Below are positions 46,114-49,926 of a stretch of 49,926 nucleotides of DNA, piece after piece (within the stretch, counting starts at the first letter, position 1; the number at the start of each line of letters is the position of its first letter). A program made the position numbers and the translations under genes. This DNA comes from Curvibacter sp. (lineage in GTDB: Bacteria > Pseudomonadota > Gammaproteobacteria > Burkholderiales > Burkholderiaceae_C). The notes below the pieces were generated by a model. That model made no database searches, was not told the origin of the DNA, and worked only from the letters and a program-made list of their open reading frames with translations. The DNA is taken from positions 1-49,926 of the forward strand of contig JAFAMV010000084.1 of NCBI GenBank assembly GCA_019233055.1. Direction: 5' to 3'.

Positions 46114-46134
46114 CCTTGAGGTTTTGCCCCAAGG
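46114..46134. promoter_or_regulatory. 21-bp inverted repeat upstream of the PKS gene
   Basis: CCTTGAGG and CCCCAAGG form 8-base arms with one mismatch around TTTTG. The centre lies about 93 bp upstream of the PKS ATG. It could be an operator for a dimeric activator or repressor (size is compatible with a LuxR-type box), or a transcript hairpin. No cognate regulator is adjacent. Confidence 0.35.
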
Positions 46135-46258
46135 TAAATATCGAGCCTGCCGGTGATGCGGTCTCTGGTTTTGAAAGAGGGCCTGTATCCTTGCGCCGTT
46201 TGATTATTCGGCGCTTGGTGTGGTCCTTTTCTGTGGGGAAGCTTACCCTGCGTTGGTC

Positions 46259-46286
46259 GGGTGGCCGGCGCTTTGGGTGGCCGGCG
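46259..46286. repeat. Tandem 12-bp direct repeat upstream of the PKS gene
   Basis: GGGTGGCCGGCG occurs at 46259-46270 and again at 46275-46286, separated by CTTT. Two head-to-tail copies with a 16-bp period could be binding half-sites on nearly the same helix face about every 1.5 turns, or a simple duplication. Confidence 0.4.
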
Positions 46287-46374
46287 ATCTGTCTGCCTTC
46301 GCCATTTGATCGGATCTCTGGATGGAAATCGGATTTTTCAAGATTTGTTTCAGATAATTGATGGGAATCAAATA

Positions 46375-47016
46375 TCACCCGATGGGGCGCGGCGGCCTCC
46401 ACATGGCATCTATGGGCGGGCAGCCTTTGATGGGTGAATAAGTTTCAGTAATTTCAAAATTGTGCTTCTGGTAAAAATTTCTGTTTGATGGGTGGGTGTT
46501 TTCCAGAAATACCGGGAGTTGGAGCGCGTCACACTGTGCCAGTGAGCGGCTCAGCAGCAGGCCGCCTCGGCCCCGGCCTCGCTCGGACCGCCGGACCCCG
46601 ATCGCAAAGAGATACATATGGGCTGAGGTCGGGCGCTTGCGCCTCAGCGCCTGGTCCAGATGCCAGGTGCGCCACAGATGTCGCCCCGGCGCCTGCAACG
46701 ACAACGAAAGCCCCAGGGCCAGGGAGGCGGCAAAGGGCAGCCGCTTGTCTGCGCCGGGTGGAAGCCACAGTGTGGCCCCGACACCGTCTTCAAGGGTGCA
46801 CAGTCCCCTGGGCAGATAGACATGGCGCACCAGTGTGCTGTAGGTCTGGATCACGGCGGCGGGGGTGCCCATGGCCCAGAGAGAAACCGGGTCGTCGACA
46901 AAGGCCTCGCCGATCAATCGCCCCAGTGCCGCTGCATCAGACTGGAAGGCCGAGCGACCGGGCGGCCCGTGCTCGGTCGGGCGGTGTGGGCCTGGCGCCC
47001 CTGGCAGACGTGCCAT
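46375..47016 (-). CDS. GNAT-family acetyltransferase
   Basis: A 213-aa GNAT protein. The acyl-CoA-binding motif A is MYLFAIGVRRSERGRGRGGLLLSRSLAQCD (residues 134-163), with the R-G-x-G-x-G pyrophosphate loop, followed by LPVFLENTHPSNRNFYQKHNFEI, the classical motif B. The N-terminal 25 residues are Pro-rich and probably disordered. The gene starts eight bases after the stop of the GNAT-like gene at 47025 and lies upstream of the PKS in the same direction. It may acylate or acetylate the PKS product, or a resistance target; the substrate is unknown. Confidence 0.8.
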   Translation of the reverse strand: MARLPGAPGPHRPTEHGPPGRSAFQSDAAALGRLIGEAFVDDPVSLWAMGTPAAVIQTYSTLVRHVYLPRGLCTLEDGVGATLWLPPGADKRLPFAASLALGLSLSLQAPGRHLWRTWHLDQALRRKRPTSAHMYLFAIGVRRSERGRGRGGLLLSRSLAQCDALQLPVFLENTHPSNRNFYQKHNFEITETYSPIKGCPPIDAMWRPPRPIG

Positions 47017-47024
47017 GCGCGGTC

Positions 47025-47555
47025 TCAGACCGAGAGCACGCGTTGCAACAGAAACTCATCCTGACCGTTGAATCGGACCTTGGTCAGGGTGCGAAAGCCA
47101 AGTTGCCGGTATCCGAGCAGATGCCTTTTTTCGCAACTGCCCCACAGGACTGAAATGGCCAGCGATTGCAGCAGATGATGGCAGGCCTCGGCCAATCGGG
47201 AGAGCACCAGATGACGTCCGACCATGATTTTCTGAGAAAACATCAACAGTGCTTCGGCGGATTTTCCCTGGTGTTTCGGGATTGAAAACCCGTATTTCTC
47301 CAGCTGCAGTTGAGTGTTCATGTCCAGATTGAGCGCGACAGCACCAATGAAGGTCTGGTCCACTTCAGCGATCAATATTCTTTGACCCTCATAGGGGACC
47401 AGTGTGCGGGCGCGCTGTTGCGCATGATCAAAGATCCAGAGGTTTTTGAATACATCAGGATGTCTTGATTTGAATGCCTGATACAGCGATTTTTCATAGG
47501 TCATGACGGCGTTTCTGTCGAGCAGGTTCAGTTCGCTTATTTTCAGGATTTCCAT
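47025..47555 (-). CDS. GNAT-like acyltransferase of low GC content (N-acyl-amino-acid-synthase-like), tentative
   Basis: A 176-aa protein starting at 47555 (MEILKISELNLL); a longer in-frame start at 47729 adds a non-conserved, GC-rich leader and is rejected. The pattern ILIAEVDQTFIGAVALNLD (61-79), LEKYGFSIPKHQGKSAEALLMFS (85-107), a helical HLVLSRLAEACHHLLQ (115-130) and LGYRQLGF (147-154) fits a GNAT fold of the kind that uses acyl-ACP or long-chain donors, not the CoA-loop type. The gene uses AAA, TTT and ATA codons freely, is near 48% GC, and differs sharply from its neighbours, a sign of recent transfer. The fold assignment is moderate and the function inferred. Confidence 0.55.
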   Translation of the reverse strand: MEILKISELNLLDRNAVMTYEKSLYQAFKSRHPDVFKNLWIFDHAQQRARTLVPYEGQRILIAEVDQTFIGAVALNLDMNTQLQLEKYGFSIPKHQGKSAEALLMFSQKIMVGRHLVLSRLAEACHHLLQSLAISVLWGSCEKRHLLGYRQLGFRTLTKVRFNGQDEFLLQRVLSV

Positions 47556-48034
47556 GCTGCGCTGTTCAGGGGATTGAGAGCATTCTTTGCGGGGTTCATC
47601 CAGCGTGAATTCAAAAAGAGCGCTGTAGACGTTAGCACCCAGGCCTGGGGGGCTTTTCCCCGCACGACCGGTCAAACAATCCGTTCGGAATGATGGAGGG
47701 GTGGCAGCGACCAAGCCTGCAGACCGCATGTTGCGTCTCGGCGCTCAGGTGTGCCTTTTTTCGAGATGTCCGTCGTCACCGGGCTGTCGTTGGTGCCTCG
47801 AGATTGGCGGTGCAACCCTTGAAGCGTTTTCTGTCCCTGAGCCTGCTTGAAACGGACCTTGCCACCTTGTGACCACGAAACCGCCTGTTGGAAGGCCGGG
47901 GGCCGGATGCGCAGTGTCGCTGCCTGCTTCTACGCGATGTTCCAGCCTTGGATTTGTGCAGTGATGCGGGTTTGATTGCCAGCCAATTGCTCCCAATATG
48001 TAGCAATGTATCTACAGACTGTGTGAGGTATGCC
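47556..48034. other. Intergenic region without a supported gene
   Basis: 479 bp between the minus-strand GNAT-like gene and the plus-strand antitoxin. Short overlapping ORFs on both strands lack ribosome-binding sites and family resemblance. GC content falls toward both genes. Besides the antitoxin operator at 47999-48016 I see no hairpin, repeat or clear promoter. It may be the scar of an insertion or deletion at the edge of the PKS island. Confidence 0.4.
47999..48016. promoter_or_regulatory. Imperfect palindrome upstream of the antitoxin gene (candidate autoregulatory operator)
   Basis: TGTAG and CTACA arms flank eight AT-rich bases, 18 bp before the antitoxin ATG. Phd/YefM antitoxins repress their own operons by binding such AT-rich palindromes overlapping the promoter. 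Confidence 0.45.
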
Positions 48035-48289
48035 ATGCCCATGACGGGGAGCAGTCGAGAGTTCAACCAAGACAACGGTGAGGCCAAAAAGGCTGCGCTG
48101 GAGGGGCCCGTGTTCCTCACGAACCATGGGCGGCCTGCTCATGTCTGGCTGAGTATCGAAGTCGACCAGCGCCTGGCAGTGGACAGCGCTGAAATTGGCG
48201 ATCTGCTTGCGATGCCGGACGCAGATCTGGATGGCGATTTCGAGGCCCCGCCTTGGCGGCCAGAGTGGAAGTCGGTTGAGTGCGAGTGA
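48035..48289 (+). CDS. Phd/YefM-family antitoxin
   Basis: An 84-aa protein with TGAGG six bases before the ATG at 48035. The N-terminal half resembles the Phd/YefM DNA-binding fold (SREFNQDNGEAKKAALEGPVFLTNHGRPAHVWLSIEVDQRL), and the acidic C-terminal tail (DADLDGDFEAPPWRPEWKSV) is the usual toxin-wrapping region. Its stop overlaps the start of the VapC remnant (TGATG), the standard toxin-antitoxin layout. The antitoxin looks intact although the toxin is decayed, so it may persist as a repressor or neutralise related toxins encoded elsewhere. Confidence 0.85.
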   Translation: MPMTGSSREFNQDNGEAKKAALEGPVFLTNHGRPAHVWLSIEVDQRLAVDSAEIGDLLAMPDADLDGDFEAPPWRPEWKSVECE

Positions 48290-48534
48290 TGTTCCTCCTC
48301 GGCACCAACGTCGTTTCGGAGTTTCGCAAAGTCCGCTCCGGGCTCGCTCATCCTGCTGTGGCGGCCTGGTCCCGCAGCGTTTTGCCAGGGCGGCTGGTCC
48401 TGCCAGCGATCAAGGGACTGGAACCGGAGTGCGATGCACCGATCGCGACCACCGCCTTGTCTCCCGGCATGGCGGTGGTGACCCGTCACAGGGCGGACTT
48501 CGAGGCCACAGGCGTGACGTTGATGGATCCTTGA
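48289..48534 (+). pseudogene. Decayed VapC-type PIN-domain toxin
   Basis: An 81-codon remnant of a toxin that is usually about 135-140 aa. The N-terminus reads MFLLGTNVVSEFRK where PIN toxins have LLDTN: the first catalytic Asp is Gly5. A conserved central part is missing: the LPAIKGLE segment (normally followed by the helical middle) joins directly to CDAPIATTALSPGMAVVTRHRADFE, which matches the C-terminal third. The deletion is in frame, so an ORF survives, but an acidic active site cannot form. It overlaps the antitoxin stop by one base. I infer loss of RNase activity with the antitoxin retained. Confidence 0.8.
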
Positions 48535-48607
48535 ACCTTCCAGGGCCGAAGGCGAAGTTGCCGCCTGTGACCCCGCTTCACCGACCCCAGCCACAGGCCA
48601 CGACCGC

Positions 48608-49903
48608 TCAACCAAAAAGGCTCTGCCCGATGAACTCGCCCGGCTGCGCGCCCGGGGGGCAGGCGAACAGGGCGCTGCCGGTGTGGGTGGTGAACTGGTT
48701 GAGCATGTCCACCACCGCCATCTTCGCGAACAGTTTCACGAAGCCGCTGCGCGGGTCCTTCTGGTAGCACTGGAACAGCAGGCCCGCATCGAAGGTGACC
48801 AGCTGACGCCAGGGCGGCCAGCGCTCGGCGATCTTGGCGATGCCGTTGTCGTAGTTGAAGGCGCGGCGCAGGATCTGGGCGCCGTCGTTGTTCTCGGGCG
48901 CCGACAGCGCGGCGTGCGATTCTTCGGGGATCAGGTTGTTGCCTTCGGCGTCGGTGCGCTCGAGGTCCAGCGCGTCGTGCTCGCGCGCCTTGCCCAGTGG
49001 CGCGCCGCTGGGCTTGTGGCGGCCCACGCTCTGCTCCTGGAAGGCGGTCTTCATGTCGTCCCAGTGGTCCAGGGCGATGCGGATGGGGCGGATCACCATG
49101 TAGCTGCCGCCGCGCAGCCAGGCCGGCCCCTCCTGGCCGACCCAGACGAATTCGCGCAAGGCCTCGGGGTCGCCGGTCTGCACATTGAGGGTGCCGTCCT
49201 TGAAGCCCATCTGGTTGCGGCCGGTCTCGCCTTCGGCAAAGCCCCCGGTGAAGCCCATCTGGGCCCAGCGCATGACGGCCACGCTGCCCGCCAGTTTGGC
49301 CAGACGCCGCACCGCGGTCTCGACCACCTGGGGGTCGTCGGCGCAGGCCTGGATCGAGAGGTCGCCGCCGCTGCGTTCGGCCACCAGTTGGTCGCCGGGG
49401 AACTTGGGCAGATCGATGAGGGCTTCGGGCCGCCGTGCGGCCAGGCCGTAGCGGTCCTGGCCGTCTTTTTCGAACAGGCCGGGGCCGAAACCGAAGGTGA
49501 TGGTCAGGCGCGAGGGCGCGATGCCCACCGAGGCGCCGGACTCGGGGCTGCTGGCCTGGCGGTCGGCCTTGGGGTCGAAGCCGGCCGGACCGGCCGTCAT
49601 CTGCGCGGCGGCCTCGGTCCAGGCCTTGAGCAGGGCCACCACCTCGGCGCGTTGCGTGGTCACCAGATCGAAGGCGATGAAATAGGTGTGGCGCTGGATG
49701 GGGGTGGTGATGCCGGCCTGATGGGCGCCCCAGAAGGGTTCGATGCCTTTCTTGTCCGGGTGGTGGTGGGCCAGCCCGGCGCTGGCCGGCCGGGCCGCGA
49801 GGGCGGCGGCCACGGGCAGGGCTGCCGCAGCAGCCGAGCGACCCAGGAAACCCCGGCGTGAGGGGTTGGGGGTGGCGGCGGGGGCTGTGTCGCGGCGGCT
49901 CAT
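48608..49903 (-). CDS. efeB: EfeB, Tat-exported Dyp-type peroxidase/deferrochelatase
   Basis: A 431-aa Dyp-type haem peroxidase. The start at 49903 gives a Tat signal, SRRGFLGRS at residues 15-23, followed by an alanine-rich hydrophobic run ending near ASAG (about residue 43). The Dyp signature GxxDG is GFKDGT, whose Asp acts in peroxide cleavage. A conserved His in EESHAALSAPENNDGAQILRRAFNYDNG is the probable proximal haem ligand region, and LDLERTDAEGNNL is typical of EfeB. In EfeUOB systems it oxidises ferrous iron or extracts iron from haem in the periplasm. Its ATG overlaps the stop of an upstream frame at the window edge (ATGA), consistent with an efe operon. Confidence 0.92.
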   Translation of the reverse strand: MSRRDTAPAATPNPSRRGFLGRSAAAAALPVAAALAARPASAGLAHHHPDKKGIEPFWGAHQAGITTPIQRHTYFIAFDLVTTQRAEVVALLKAWTEAAAQMTAGPAGFDPKADRQASSPESGASVGIAPSRLTITFGFGPGLFEKDGQDRYGLAARRPEALIDLPKFPGDQLVAERSGGDLSIQACADDPQVVETAVRRLAKLAGSVAVMRWAQMGFTGGFAEGETGRNQMGFKDGTLNVQTGDPEALREFVWVGQEGPAWLRGGSYMVIRPIRIALDHWDDMKTAFQEQSVGRHKPSGAPLGKAREHDALDLERTDAEGNNLIPEESHAALSAPENNDGAQILRRAFNYDNGIAKIAERWPPWRQLVTFDAGLLFQCYQKDPRSGFVKLFAKMAVVDMLNQFTTHTGSALFACPPGAQPGEFIGQSLFG

Positions 49904-49926
49904 GGCGCGGCCACCCGCAGGGCGTT
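49900..49926 (-). CDS. C-terminal end of the gene upstream of efeB (partial; possibly efeO)
   Basis: Eight codons (NALRVAAP) read in frame to a TGA that overlaps the efeB ATG as ATGA. Such coupling suggests a real gene ending here. In efe operons the gene before efeB is usually efeO, the periplasmic iron-binding protein, but eight residues cannot identify it. Confidence 0.4.
   Translation of the reverse strand, partial: NALRVAAP

Larger units (their letters stand above)
46032..46374. other. Intergenic region between the first GNAT gene and the PKS gene
   Basis: 343 bp, lower in GC than the PKS gene. It contains a 21-bp near-palindrome (46114-46134), 83 bp before the PKS start, and a 12-bp tandem direct repeat (46259-46286). 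Short ORFs on both strands here have no ribosome-binding site or recognisable composition and are not called. It probably carries the PKS promoter, though no clear -35/-10 pair is visible. Confidence 0.4.

Noticed and set aside
46049..46402. 117-codon minus-strand ORF and an 81-codon plus-strand ORF in the PKS upstream gap
   Set aside because: There is no ribosome-binding site and no family likeness, and the minus-strand frame overlaps the end of the GNAT gene. Treated as intergenic.
47556..48034. Several 60-114 codon ORFs on both strands in the gap before the antitoxin
   Set aside because: They overlap one another, lack start signals and show no coherent protein composition.

Overview
This 49.9 kb window is high-GC chromosomal DNA, most likely from a betaproteobacterium of the order Burkholderiales. 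The evidence is a DUF1840 protein (a family I associate with that order), the gene order of the aromatic-acid and branched-chain amino-acid transport loci, and a divergently placed Crp/Fnr regulator. I see no tRNA, rRNA or CRISPR array. Genes are dense, often overlap by ATGA junctions, and nearly all have recognisable families.

Left part (1-18.6 kb), aromatic catabolism. A LolD/MacB-type ABC ATPase runs off the left edge. A five-gene minus-strand operon follows (7234 down to 691): 2-aminobenzoyl-CoA monooxygenase/reductase, enoyl-CoA hydratase, acyl-CoA dehydrogenase, 2-aminobenzoate-CoA ligase and a RidA-family protein. Together they read as the aerobic CoA-dependent anthranilate pathway. 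A 21-bp palindrome sits on the first start codon. After a DUF1840 gene, a tripartite-tricarboxylate-type binding protein and a 169-bp palindromic MITE-like element comes a second minus-strand operon (17697 to 9320): acyl-CoA synthetase, livG, livH, livM, livK-like, livF and a PaaK-like protein. It ends at an intrinsic terminator and is divergent from a Crp/Fnr-type regulator.

Middle part (18.6-39.6 kb). An ECF sigma factor and its membrane anti-sigma are divergent from a Tat-exported metallophosphoesterase and a small Tat-exported protein with a full CuA ligand set. Both promoters carry the same two-block motif (GGGAAT-N16-CGGTA), so this looks like a self-contained ECF regulon. A PilZ protein and an unknown protein with a Cys-His-Asp set follow. 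Next is a complete kdp potassium-ATPase locus (kdpF, A, B, C, D, E) with two extra tiny membrane ORFs. After it come a blue-copper protein translationally coupled to a GGDEF-EAL protein, an RluF-like pseudouridine synthase, a DHH phosphoesterase, PfkB, and htpG behind a sigma-32-type promoter.

Right part (39.5-49.9 kb), accessory region. A stand-alone, fully reducing type I polyketide synthase (KS-AT-DH-ER-KR-ACP, 2162 aa, no thioesterase) lies downstream of two GNAT-type genes, one of them clearly AT-rich. It overlaps htpG tail to tail. Next are an intact Phd-type antitoxin with a decayed VapC toxin, then a Tat-exported EfeB-type Dyp peroxidase at the right edge.

The strongest candidates for undescribed biology are the ECF/metallophosphoesterase/CuA-protein regulon and the PKS-GNAT cluster.
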